Shown: positions 45,343 to 56,641 of the stretch, piece after piece
Numbering within the stretch: position 1 is the first letter of the stretch
Layout of the letters: every line of letters begins with the position of its first letter
NCBI RefSeq assembly: GCF_022879595.1
Contig: NZ_CP084267.1
Coordinates: 1-64,000 of the forward strand
Reading direction: 5' to 3'
Length of the DNA: 64,000 nucleotides
Source of the DNA: Caballeronia sp. Lep1P3
Lineage (GTDB): Bacteria > Pseudomonadota > Gammaproteobacteria > Burkholderiales > Burkholderiaceae
Notes under the pieces: model-generated
The model's input: only the letters and a program-made list of their open reading frames with translations
The model's database searches: none
What the model was told of the DNA's origin: nothing
Position numbers and translations under genes: made by a program

Positions 45343-45719
45343 ATGAGAACCACGCCCTATCAGGCATATCGCGCCGCGCTTGTGTGCGCGGCGATTCTCG
45401 CGACCGCGCACGCCCGCGCCGACGACGCCCGTGCGGCGTGCTGCAAGCCGCTTCGGGAAGCGCGCTGAGCTTGCGCGAAGGCGAGCGCGCCGACCTGACA
45501 CAGGGCGACAAAGCCGTGCACGGCGCGCTGCATGTGTATCGGGATGGGGCGGTGTATCGGGTGTACTGGCAGCCGGACGGAAGCGCGGAGCAATACGTGC
45601 TCGCGAATGCGGGCGAGAACAGCGTGCGACTGATTTCGACGCCGCCGCGCGGCGCCGAGGTGGACGCGGGACCGGGCACGCTGCCGCCGCAGCAGGTGCT
45701 CTCCTGCCCCGCGTGGTGA
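45343..45719 (+). pseudogene. Small exported protein with a frameshift between signal peptide and mature part
   Basis: ATG 45343 begins a clear signal peptide (RAALVCAAILATAHARA) but this frame stops at 45466. The rest of the protein (SLREGERADLTQGDKAVHG, DGAVYRVYWQPDGSAEQYV, ending VLSCPAW) is open in another frame to 45719. Loss of one base near 45430-45450 explains it. Either the gene is inactive or the sequence has an error. Function unknown. Confidence 0.55.
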
Positions 45720-45741
45720 GACGAAAGCAGCAGGCGCTCGG

Positions 45742-46938
45742 TTACTTCGCGAGCACCTTGCCGATGGCATCGGCGACGACCTGCACGTTGCTGTCGTTCA
45801 GGCCCGCGACGCACATGCGGCCCGAGCGCAGGATATACACGCCGAACTCCTCGCGCAGGCGGTCCGCTTGCGCCCCTTCGAGGCCCGTGTACGTGAACAT
45901 GCCGCGCTGCCGGATGTAACGCGACAACGCTTCGCCCTCGACGTGTTCGCGCAGGCCGTCGTGAATCGCGCGGCGCATGCGCGCGATGCGCTCGCACATC
46001 GCCGCGAGTTCCTGCTTCCACGACTGCGTGAGTTCGGGCGTCGTCAGGATCTTCGTGACGATCTTCGCGCCATGCGTCGGCGGATTGCTGTAGTTCGCGC
46101 GCACGGCGCTCGTCAGCTGGCCGAGCACGCGGTCCGCTTCGGCGGCATCGTCGCAGATCACATGCAGGCCGCCGCAACGCTCGCCGTAGAGCGAGAAATT
46201 CTTCGAGAACGAATTCGCGACGAACGCCGGCACGCCACGGCGCGCGAGTTCGCGCACGGCGAAGGCGTCGTCGTCGAGGCCCGAGCCGAACCCCTGATAC
46301 GCCATGTCCACGAACGGCAGCAAGTCGCGCTTTTTGAGCACGTCGATGATCTTCACCCACTGCACTTCGTCGAGGTCCACGCCCGTCGGGTTGTGACAGC
46401 ACGCATGCAGCAGCACGACGCTCTTCGCGGGCAGCGCGTCGATGGCTTCGAGCATTGCATCGAAACGCAGGCCGCCGGTGGTTTCATCGTAATACGGGTA
46501 CGTGTTCACTTCGAAGCCCGCGCGTTCGAAGATGAAGCGATGGTTTTCCCACGTCGGGTCGCTCACCCACACTTGCGACTTCGGAAAGTAGCGCCTGATG
46601 AAGTCCGCCCCGACTTTCAGCGCGCCCGAGCCGCCGAGCGTCTGCACGCTCGCGATGCGGCCTTCTGCGCGCGCCGGGCTGTCGCTGCCGAACACGAGGC
46701 CCTGCACGGCATCGCGGTAATGCGCGAAACCGGCCATCGGCAGATAAGGCTTCGGGCCGAGTTCCTGGAGAATCGACAACTCGGCTTCGCGCACGGCCTG
46801 CATCACCGGAAGACGGCCGGCGTCGTCGAAATAGATGCCGATGCTCAGATTGACCTTGTTGGTGCGCGGGTCCTTCTGAAAGTTTTCGTTCAGCGTGAGG
46901 ATCGGGTCGCCGGGGTAGGCATCGATATGTTCGAACAT
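45742..46938 (-). CDS. Aromatic/aspartate aminotransferase (class I)
   Basis: 398 residues of the AAT/TyrB subfamily. PLP contacts are seen in QTLGGSGALKVGADF, LLHACCHNPTGVDL, FVDMAYQGFGSG and the Schiff-base Lys in NSFSKNFSLYGERCG. ANYSNPPTHGAKIV and the C-terminal Arg in RSGRMCVAGLN complete the site. It transfers amino groups between aromatic amino acids or aspartate and 2-oxoglutarate. It lies 41 bases downstream of an amino acid permease on the same strand, so uptake and transamination of aromatic amino acids are probably coupled. Confidence 0.93.
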   Translation of the reverse strand: MFEHIDAYPGDPILTLNENFQKDPRTNKVNLSIGIYFDDAGRLPVMQAVREAELSILQELGPKPYLPMAGFAHYRDAVQGLVFGSDSPARAEGRIASVQTLGGSGALKVGADFIRRYFPKSQVWVSDPTWENHRFIFERAGFEVNTYPYYDETTGGLRFDAMLEAIDALPAKSVVLLHACCHNPTGVDLDEVQWVKIIDVLKKRDLLPFVDMAYQGFGSGLDDDAFAVRELARRGVPAFVANSFSKNFSLYGERCGGLHVICDDAAEADRVLGQLTSAVRANYSNPPTHGAKIVTKILTTPELTQSWKQELAAMCERIARMRRAIHDGLREHVEGEALSRYIRQRGMFTYTGLEGAQADRLREEFGVYILRSGRMCVAGLNDSNVQVVADAIGKVLAK

Positions 46939-46979
46939 GGTGTCGGGATGGATGTCGGGACGAAAGAAGGTCGGCGCCT

Positions 46980-48380
46980 TTAGCGGGACGACGCACCGGT
47001 TGCATCACCGGCATCGCCGCATCGCGCTTTGAGATAGTAGCCGATTAAGAGAACCGCGATCCACAGCGGGATCAGGTACACGGACAGCCGCAGGCCGGGC
47101 GTTTCGTACATCACCCAGACGATGCCCGCGACGAACGCCAGGCAAACGTAGTTCGTGAGCGGATAGCCGAGGCTCTTGAACGCAGTCGCCGCGCCGCGCT
47201 CGCGCTTTTCGCGGCGAAACTTGAGGTGAATGATGCTGATCATCGCCCAGTTGATGATGAGCGCCGATACCGCGAGCCCCATCAGCAATTCGAACGCGCG
47301 CCCCGGCAAGAAGTAGTTGACGAGCACGCACGCCGCCGTCACGAGCGCCGAGACGAGCAGCGCCGCGAGCGGAATGCCCCGCGCGCTCACATGTCCGAGC
47401 GCGCGCGGCGCATTGCCCTGACGCGCGAGACCGTAGAGCATGCGGCTATTCGCATAGACGCCGCTGTTGTAGACGGAAAGCGCGGCCGTCAGCACGATCA
47501 CATTGAGCACGTTCGCAATCAGCGTGCTGTTCATTTCGCGGAAAATCAGCACGAACGGGCTGCCGCCTGTCGCCACCTTGTCCCACGGATACAGCGACAG
47601 CAACACGCCGAGCGCGCCGATATAGAAAATGAGGATGCGGTAGATGACCTGATTCGTCGCGCGCGGAATGCTCCGCGACGGGTCCTGCGCTTCCGCCGCC
47701 GTGATGCCGACGAGCTCCAGCCCGCCGAACGAAAACATGATGACGGCCATCGACATGACGAGCCCGCTCACGCCGGAAGGAAAGAAACCGCCGAGCTTCC
47801 AGAGATTCGTCACGCTCGCCTGCGGCCCCGCGTGCCCCGATGCCAGCAGATACGCGCCGAAGGCGATCATGCCGACGATGGCGGCGACCTTCACGATGGC
47901 GAACCAGAATTCGAGTTCGCCGTAGGACTTCACGCTCGTCAGATTGATCGCGTTGACGATGCCGAAGCACGCGAGCGCCGAGGCCCACGTCGGCAAGTGC
48001 GGCCACCAGTACTGCATGTAAATGCCGACGGCCGACAGTTCCGCCATGCTGACGAGGATATAGACCGCCCAGTAGTTCCAGCCGGAGACGAAGCCCGCCG
48101 CGTGGCCCCAGTACTTGTCGGCGAAATAGCTGAACGAACCCGCAACGGGTTCGTCGACGACCATCTCGCCGAGCTGCCGCATGATGAAAAACGCCATCAG
48201 CCCGGCAATCGCATAGCCGAGCAGCACGGAGGGCCCGGCGAGCTGGATCGTCTGCGCGACGCCGAGAAAAAGCCCGGTGCCGATGGCGCCGCCGAGCGCG
48301 ATCAGCTGAATGTGACGGCTCTTGAGTCCGCGCTTGAGGGAGTCGTGATCGCCTGCTGCCTGGGTGTTGCCTGAAGCCAT
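46980..48380 (-). CDS. Amino acid permease, AroP/PheP-type (APC superfamily)
   Basis: 466 residues with about 12 membrane segments. The N-terminal signature LKSRHIQLIALGGAIGTGLFLG and GYAIAGLMAFFIMRQLGEM are typical of the AAT family of H+-driven amino acid importers. ATG 48380 gives the standard N-terminus; the frame stays open upstream but reads as non-coding. The next gene is an aromatic aminotransferase, so aromatic amino acids are the best guess for substrate. Confidence 0.92.
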   Translation of the reverse strand: MASGNTQAAGDHDSLKRGLKSRHIQLIALGGAIGTGLFLGVAQTIQLAGPSVLLGYAIAGLMAFFIMRQLGEMVVDEPVAGSFSYFADKYWGHAAGFVSGWNYWAVYILVSMAELSAVGIYMQYWWPHLPTWASALACFGIVNAINLTSVKSYGELEFWFAIVKVAAIVGMIAFGAYLLASGHAGPQASVTNLWKLGGFFPSGVSGLVMSMAVIMFSFGGLELVGITAAEAQDPSRSIPRATNQVIYRILIFYIGALGVLLSLYPWDKVATGGSPFVLIFREMNSTLIANVLNVIVLTAALSVYNSGVYANSRMLYGLARQGNAPRALGHVSARGIPLAALLVSALVTAACVLVNYFLPGRAFELLMGLAVSALIINWAMISIIHLKFRREKRERGAATAFKSLGYPLTNYVCLAFVAGIVWVMYETPGLRLSVYLIPLWIAVLLIGYYLKARCGDAGDATGASSR

Positions 48381-48718
48381 TGTCGATGCCTGCCTGAACT
48401 GCATGCGCTCGCGCGAATTGCCCCGCGCCGCCGCGCCGTCGCCGTCATGAAAACGCGCGAACCGTTGTTTTTTTGCGCGAACGGCATGGCGCCGCCGCGT
48501 ACCCGAGCCGATCCGCGCGTCGCGCTGCGGCGGATCGAAGAACGCGATTTTACCGCCCGCCGCCCGCAAAGCCTTGTCCGATGGACCTGGCGCCGCGAGC
48601 GTGCGCGCGCCGGGGCGGTCAAGAAGCGGAACTGAGGCAGGAATCGGGTCTTTTTCGGAGGATTGATTTCGTCGCGCTCGCCGCAGAATTCGTTTCATCC
48701 ACTCACGGGGTAGCCGAC
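48381..48718. other. Intergenic region upstream of the permease gene
   Basis: 338 bases. Apart from a direct repeat GCGCGAAC flanking a run of seven T (about 48454-48484) I see nothing; it presumably holds the permease promoter. Confidence 0.5.
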
Positions 48719-49057
48719 ATGTTCCAGACGATGGAAGGAAACGCGAGGCCGCATCAGATGGCCTATTCGAAGTCGATCGCGGGCTCGATTCCGGGCGCAA
48801 TCGCTTCACAGGACGGTTCGCAGGACGGTTCGCCGCTCTCCGAGGCCGAGTTGCTCGCCGCGCTGCAGACCGCCTCCGACAACGTGATGCGCCTCGCCTG
48901 CAAGCTGCACGCGCAGCCGGACGCAGACGCCGCGCACGCGCTCGCCGAGGAACATGCGCTCGCGCAGGAACTCATCGCCCGGCTGCTCGCCCTGCCTGCC
49001 GCTTCGGCCGCTTCGACCGCTTCTGCTGCTTGCGCCGCTTCGCAAGCCCAGGCCTGA
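48719..49057 (+). CDS. Hypothetical Ala-rich protein
   Basis: 112 residues starting MFQTMEGNARPHQMAYSKS. The middle (LSEAELLAALQTASDNVMRL) is predicted helical, and the C-terminus is a low-complexity Ala/Ser tail. A short SQDGSQDGS repeat is present. The ribosome site is weak. I do not recognise it; the coding potential rests on length and codon use only. Confidence 0.45.
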   Translation: MFQTMEGNARPHQMAYSKSIAGSIPGAIASQDGSQDGSPLSEAELLAALQTASDNVMRLACKLHAQPDADAAHALAEEHALAQELIARLLALPAASAASTASAACAASQAQA

Positions 49058-49098
49058 GCTTCAACCCCGCGCACACCGCATCCATCAGGAACGAAGAA

Positions 49099-49254
49099 AT
49101 GAACTACTTGACCATCATCGCGGCTGTGTGGACGGTCTGCGCGATCTTCGCGGTGCTGTTTATCCGCGGCGCAACGGCGCGCGACCAGAAGCCCGCGCGC
49201 GTGCAAAGCCCGGTGCGCCAGCAAGCGCCGAAAGCGGTGCGCCACACGGCCTGA
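49099..49254 (+). CDS. Small single-pass membrane protein
   Basis: 51 residues: a hydrophobic N-terminal segment (LTIIAAVWTVCAIFAVLFI) followed by a basic tail (ARDQKPARVQSPVRQQAPKA). AGGA lies 8 bases before the ATG. Probably an inner-membrane protein with its tail in the cytosol. Function unknown. Confidence 0.55.
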   Translation: MNYLTIIAAVWTVCAIFAVLFIRGATARDQKPARVQSPVRQQAPKAVRHTA

Positions 49255-49294
49255 GGTAGCGCGGCGTCAGGCGTCGGACATCGAGCGGCGCGCG

Positions 49295-49747
49295 TCACGC
49301 GGCGCGCGATTGCCCGATTGCCGAAACCGCCGCGCGCAAACCCAGCAAATAGCTTTCCACGCCGAAGCCGCAAATCTGTCCCTTCACGACTTCGGCGAAC
49401 ACCGATACGTGCCTGAACGCCTCGCGTGCATGAACGTTCGACATATGCACCTCGACGATCGGCACGGTGAGAATGGCGAGCGCGTCACGGATAGCGATGC
49501 TGTAGTGCGTCCACGCGCCCGCATTGATGACGACCGCGTCCACCTTGTCGCTGAACGCCTGATGAATGCGCGAGCACATCTCGCCTTCGATGTTGGTCTG
49601 ATAGCACTCCACTTCGACGCCGAGTTCCTGGCCGAGCCTCGCGACTTCTTCGTCGATCTGCGCGAGCGTGGCCGTGCCGTACTGCTTCGGATCGCGCTTG
49701 CCGAACATGTTGAGATTGACGCCGTGCAGCGTGAGGATCTTCGTCAT
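49295..49747 (-). CDS. aroQ: 3-dehydroquinate dehydratase, type II
   Basis: 150 residues, the usual size. Active-site segments are HGVNLNMFGKRDPKQYG (with the catalytic Tyr), ECYQTNIEGEM, VINAGAWTHYSIAIRDAL and VEVHMSNVHAREAFRH (catalytic His). It dehydrates 3-dehydroquinate in the shikimate pathway or in quinate use. Start 49747 matches the family N-terminus. It stands alone on the minus strand, divergent from a GGDEF gene. Confidence 0.95.
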   Translation of the reverse strand: MTKILTLHGVNLNMFGKRDPKQYGTATLAQIDEEVARLGQELGVEVECYQTNIEGEMCSRIHQAFSDKVDAVVINAGAWTHYSIAIRDALAILTVPIVEVHMSNVHAREAFRHVSVFAEVVKGQICGFGVESYLLGLRAAVSAIGQSRAA

Positions 49748-49942
49748 GGTGGTGTCCTTGTATGAGTTGCGGCTCGTTCGGGTGATCCGCAGATTCTGAG
49801 GGCGCGCGCTCGCACTGACAATAGGCCCGCATTGGACGCATGGCATCAAGTTGCGCTCTATCCCGCCGTAAACCCGTATACCGGCTGACGGCGGGTTCGC
49901 CCGCGGCGCCTCTTCACTCACCGTTTCTTCGGCCATCCGGCC

Positions 49943-51514
49943 ATGCGTATGTCAGGCTCTTCGTCCCTGCTCGATTCGATTCTGGCCACTCCCGCGGCCG
50001 ACGACGGGCACAGCACGGCCGCCATCCGCTCGTCGCTCCTTTCCACGCTTCTCGAAGACGTCCGTCCGCTGCTGCTGTCGGGCGCATCGGCGTCGTTCGT
50101 CGCACTCGTCGCGCTCATGCGGCAGCACGCGCTCTGGACCGTCATCTGGTTAGCCGCCGACGCGCTTTTCTTCGCGGCGCGCCTCGTCATCGTCTATCGC
50201 TATCGGGCGCTCTCCCGTCCGACTGCGCCGCATCCGGGGCCTTGGGCCGCGCGCTATGCGCCGTTCGGTCTCGGCGCGTGCTGCGTGATGGGCTTAGGCA
50301 CGATGGCGTGCGTGATAACCGGCGACGCCGTCCTCGCCTCGCTCGCGATCATGGTGACGGCGGGCGTCCTCGGCGGCATCGCGTCGCGCAACGCGGGCCT
50401 GCCGCACCTCGCCATCGGGCAAATCACGCTCGGCGCCGTGCCGATCGCAGTCGGCGCGCTCTTCGGGCCGGCGTCCTGCTGGATACTGGTGCCGCCGCTC
50501 GCGCTCTATCTCGCGGCCATGTGCGCCGTCGTGCAGCGGCACTACCGCAACCTCGTCGCGCTGATGAGCGCCGAACAGGGCCACGCGGAACTGGCCGCGC
50601 GCTTCGACGCCGCGCTCGCGCATATGCCGCACGGCCTCTGCACCATCGACCCGGCGGGCAAGGTCGTGATCGCCAACCGCAAGGCGGCCGAACTCTTCGG
50701 CGCGACCGTCGAAATGTTGCGGCTCAACGTGCCGCTTCCCGATTTCATCGGCTATGCGGGGCTGGCGAAGTTCGGCGAGACGCTGCGCGCGCAGCTCGTC
50801 GAGCGCTGCACGAAATGGCTGGAAAGCGGCCACGCGCCGCTCGATCTCGAACTGCTCGATGGCCGGCAGCTCGAACTGAGCCGCAATGCGGTTCCGGACG
50901 GGAGCGCCGTCATCATCATCGAGGACGTGACGCAACGGCGCCGCGCGGAAGCGAAAATCCTGCACTGGGCGCATCACGATTCGCTCACGGGCCTGCCGAA
51001 CCGCCGCTATCTGGGCGACCACGCCGAACGGCTGATGGCGAGCGGCGCGGCGCGCGAGAAAGTGATGGTGATGTACGTCGATCTCGACGGCTTCAAGGAA
51101 GTGAACGATACGCACGGCCACAATGCGGGCGACGAGCTGCTGTGCCGCGTCGCGGACCGCCTGCGCAACGCGATGCGCCGCGGCGAGCTGGCCGCGCGCC
51201 TCGGCGGCGACGAGTTCGCGCTCGTCGCGACGTTTTTCGCGCAGGCGTCGAGCATCGCGTTCGCGCGGCGCATCGTCCGGGACCTGTCGCTGCCCTTCAC
51301 GCTCGATGGCGGCACGGTCCTGCATGTCGGCGTGAGCATCGGCATCGCGGTCGCGAAACCGGGGGAATCGTTCGAGCGGGCGCTCAAGCGCGCCGATATC
51401 GCGCTATACGAAGCGAAAACAGAAGGCCGCGGCGGATACCGCTTCTCGCGCGAGGACGAGATCGCCGCGCCCGACGACCTCGAAGCGGTGAGCGCGCCGG
51501 CGCACCGGATGTGA
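49943..51514 (+). CDS. Membrane-bound PAS-GGDEF diguanylate cyclase
   Basis: 523 residues: five or six membrane segments (about 40-195), a PAS domain (about 215-320, FDAALAHMPHGLCTID), and a GGDEF domain (about 335-500) with the intact signature RLGGDEFALV and the upstream DSLTGLPNRRYL. No EAL domain follows. It should make cyclic di-GMP in response to a membrane or PAS signal. ATG 49949 is an alternative start. Its output may reach adhesion and surface functions, but nothing in the sequence ties it to a target. Confidence 0.92.
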   Translation: MRMSGSSSLLDSILATPAADDGHSTAAIRSSLLSTLLEDVRPLLLSGASASFVALVALMRQHALWTVIWLAADALFFAARLVIVYRYRALSRPTAPHPGPWAARYAPFGLGACCVMGLGTMACVITGDAVLASLAIMVTAGVLGGIASRNAGLPHLAIGQITLGAVPIAVGALFGPASCWILVPPLALYLAAMCAVVQRHYRNLVALMSAEQGHAELAARFDAALAHMPHGLCTIDPAGKVVIANRKAAELFGATVEMLRLNVPLPDFIGYAGLAKFGETLRAQLVERCTKWLESGHAPLDLELLDGRQLELSRNAVPDGSAVIIIEDVTQRRRAEAKILHWAHHDSLTGLPNRRYLGDHAERLMASGAAREKVMVMYVDLDGFKEVNDTHGHNAGDELLCRVADRLRNAMRRGELAARLGGDEFALVATFFAQASSIAFARRIVRDLSLPFTLDGGTVLHVGVSIGIAVAKPGESFERALKRADIALYEAKTEGRGGYRFSREDEIAAPDDLEAVSAPAHRM

Positions 51515-51548
51515 CGCGTCATCGGCTCTCGTGGCGCGCCTCGTGCCG

Positions 51549-54892
<3,344 letters not shown>

Positions 54893-54893
<1 letters not shown>

Positions 54894-55558
54894 CACGCAA
54901 GTCCCGTCTTTGCCGCATATTTGACGAGGTCTACGTGATTCTCCACATGCAGCTTGCGCATGGCGGAGCGTTTTTGAGTCGCAACGGTCGGCACCGAGCG
55001 GTTCAGCGTGCGGGCGATTTCCGTCACCGAAAGCCCTTGCGCGAAGAGGCGCACGACTTCGAGTTCGCGCGGCGAGAGCGGCTGTTCGCGCGCGAGATCG
55101 CGTGTCGTCGAACCCTCGCGCGCGAGCCGGTGCTGAATCTTCGAGGAAAGGATGGTTTCCTTCGTGCCGAGCGCGCGCACCGCGATCTGCGCGAGTTCGC
55201 TCGCCGGCTCTTCCTTGCTGACGATGGCCGCGACGCCCAATTTGCACAGCTCATGGAACATGCCGCCGCTCGTCATCATCGTGAGAATGACGAGCGGCAC
55301 CTGCGGATACGAGCGACGCAGCCGGCTCACGAGCCGCAGGCCATCGAGTTCCACTTCTTCGTCGCCCTGCATGACGAGATCGGTAATGACGAGATCGGCG
55401 GGCTCTTTCTCGAGCACGCGGACGAGTTCGGCGCCCGAGTTCACCGTCGCGGTAATCGTAAAGCCGGGCAGCTTCGAGAACTGATCCGAAACGGCCAGAA
55501 GCACGATCGGGTGATCGTCGGCCAGTACGACGCGAACGGGCTGCGCGTGTGCGTTCAT
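54893..55558 (-). CDS. LuxR/NarL-type response regulator (BvgA/RcsB-like)
   Basis: 221 residues: an N-terminal receiver (VVLADDHPIVLLAV, phospho-acceptor D60 in DLVITDLVMQG) and a C-terminal LuxR-type helix-turn-helix (LSPRELEVVRLFAQGLSVTE, VPTVATQKRSAMRKLHV). It is the cognate regulator of the hybrid kinase encoded immediately downstream with a one-base overlap. This pairing resembles BvgAS/EvgAS/RcsBC. Targets are unknown; the nearby adhesin-like locus is one candidate. A longer in-frame start (55792) is rejected because the receiver starts right after ATG 55558. Confidence 0.93.
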
Positions 55559-55766
55559 GAGCACACTGCCCGTTGCGCCCAACGCTTTTGTATCGAAAGA
55601 CGGAACAGACACGCCCGCTCCTTCAAAACCGGCAACGGATAAACGGCACTGCTCATCGATGCGCCCTCCGGTTGCGAACGAACCTTCCCGATTCATTCTA
55701 GGGGACGAAGGTTCGCATTGGAAGGCGCTGCGCCAGCTTTGCGCGCGCGCAAAGGCCGCCTCCCCC

Positions 55767-56219
55767 TCATCGACTCTCGTCATTGCAGTCATTCAAATGG
55801 CTCTCACAGGTCAGGCAGCCGAGCCGCAGGCGGTGGTCACTGCTGCTGCACAGGTGGCAGCGCTTATCGGCGCTATCGTGCGGCCGCGCGCATGGTTGCG
55901 GACGGTCGCCCGAGGGCAACTCGCCGAGGTCCAGTCCGCGCCTGGCGAAGCGATGAAGCGGCAAGCCCAAGGCATGCGATGCGCTGCGCTTATCGTAGTG
56001 CCGGCTCTCGGCGACGAGCATGCACGTCACCGCGATCATCGACGCAACGATGAGCGCGGCGATCAACGTGATCTGCACCGACTCCAGCATGTCGAGGCTC
56101 AACGCGGCGAGCACGACGAACGACATCGCGAAGAACACGGGCATGAGAACGGTGGATGCAATACCCACGGCTTCACAACACTTGCGAACGGCTCGACCGA
56201 TCGAACTCCATGCGGACAT
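55767..56219 (-). CDS. Putative small membrane protein
   Basis: 150 residues from ATG 56219. Two adjacent hydrophobic segments (VLMPVFFAMSFVVLAALSLD and ITLIAALIVASMIAVTCMLV) form a hairpin, followed by a Cys/His/Arg-rich tail without obvious structure. The membrane part looks genuine; the tail may be non-conserved. No family recognised. The Shine-Dalgarno is poor, so expression is uncertain. Confidence 0.4.
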   Translation of the reverse strand: MSAWSSIGRAVRKCCEAVGIASTVLMPVFFAMSFVVLAALSLDMLESVQITLIAALIVASMIAVTCMLVAESRHYDKRSASHALGLPLHRFARRGLDLGELPSGDRPQPCARPHDSADKRCHLCSSSDHRLRLGCLTCESHLNDCNDESR

Positions 56220-56641
56220 ACGGAACACCTGGCTAGGAAAGTGGCCGGCGACTTGCCAGTCGCGGCTTCGGACTATGCGATCCAGCTGCATCGGTTCCCG
56301 GCCCTTGCCGTTCACCGATCGATTGCGGCATGCGGCAATCGTTGCAGCGTCTAAAGCATGACTTTAGTCAACCGGCGTCGGACGGAATATAGAAATAGAT
56401 CGATAAACGCCGTTCGCGGGCCGAGGTTCCCCGTTCGCGGGCGGCCTTCGCGGTCAGAAAAAAACCGCCCCGAAAGGCGGTTATTGAAAAGCCGGGGAGC
56501 GGCCAGGAAATCAACGACGAAGTGATCTCGCGGCGCGCTTCATGCGGGCAGCCATCTCTGCGCTCGCATACGGCTTGCATCTTCCTGCCGTGCCGACAAC
56601 GCGTCTATAGACGGATTTCGATTCGCGCCCGTACGCGGCGA
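56220..56641. other. 422-base intergenic region with terminator
   Basis: No gene is supported. It holds a terminator for the minus-strand genes (56463-56482) and a direct repeat CCGTTCGCGGG, two copies about 22 bases apart near 56409-56441. Confidence 0.6.
56463..56482 (-). terminator. Rho-independent terminator after the methyltransferase-glycosyltransferase gene
   Basis: On the minus strand AACCGCC, a 6-base loop and GGCGGTT are followed by a run of T. It is about 160 bases after the stop at 56642. Confidence 0.8.
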
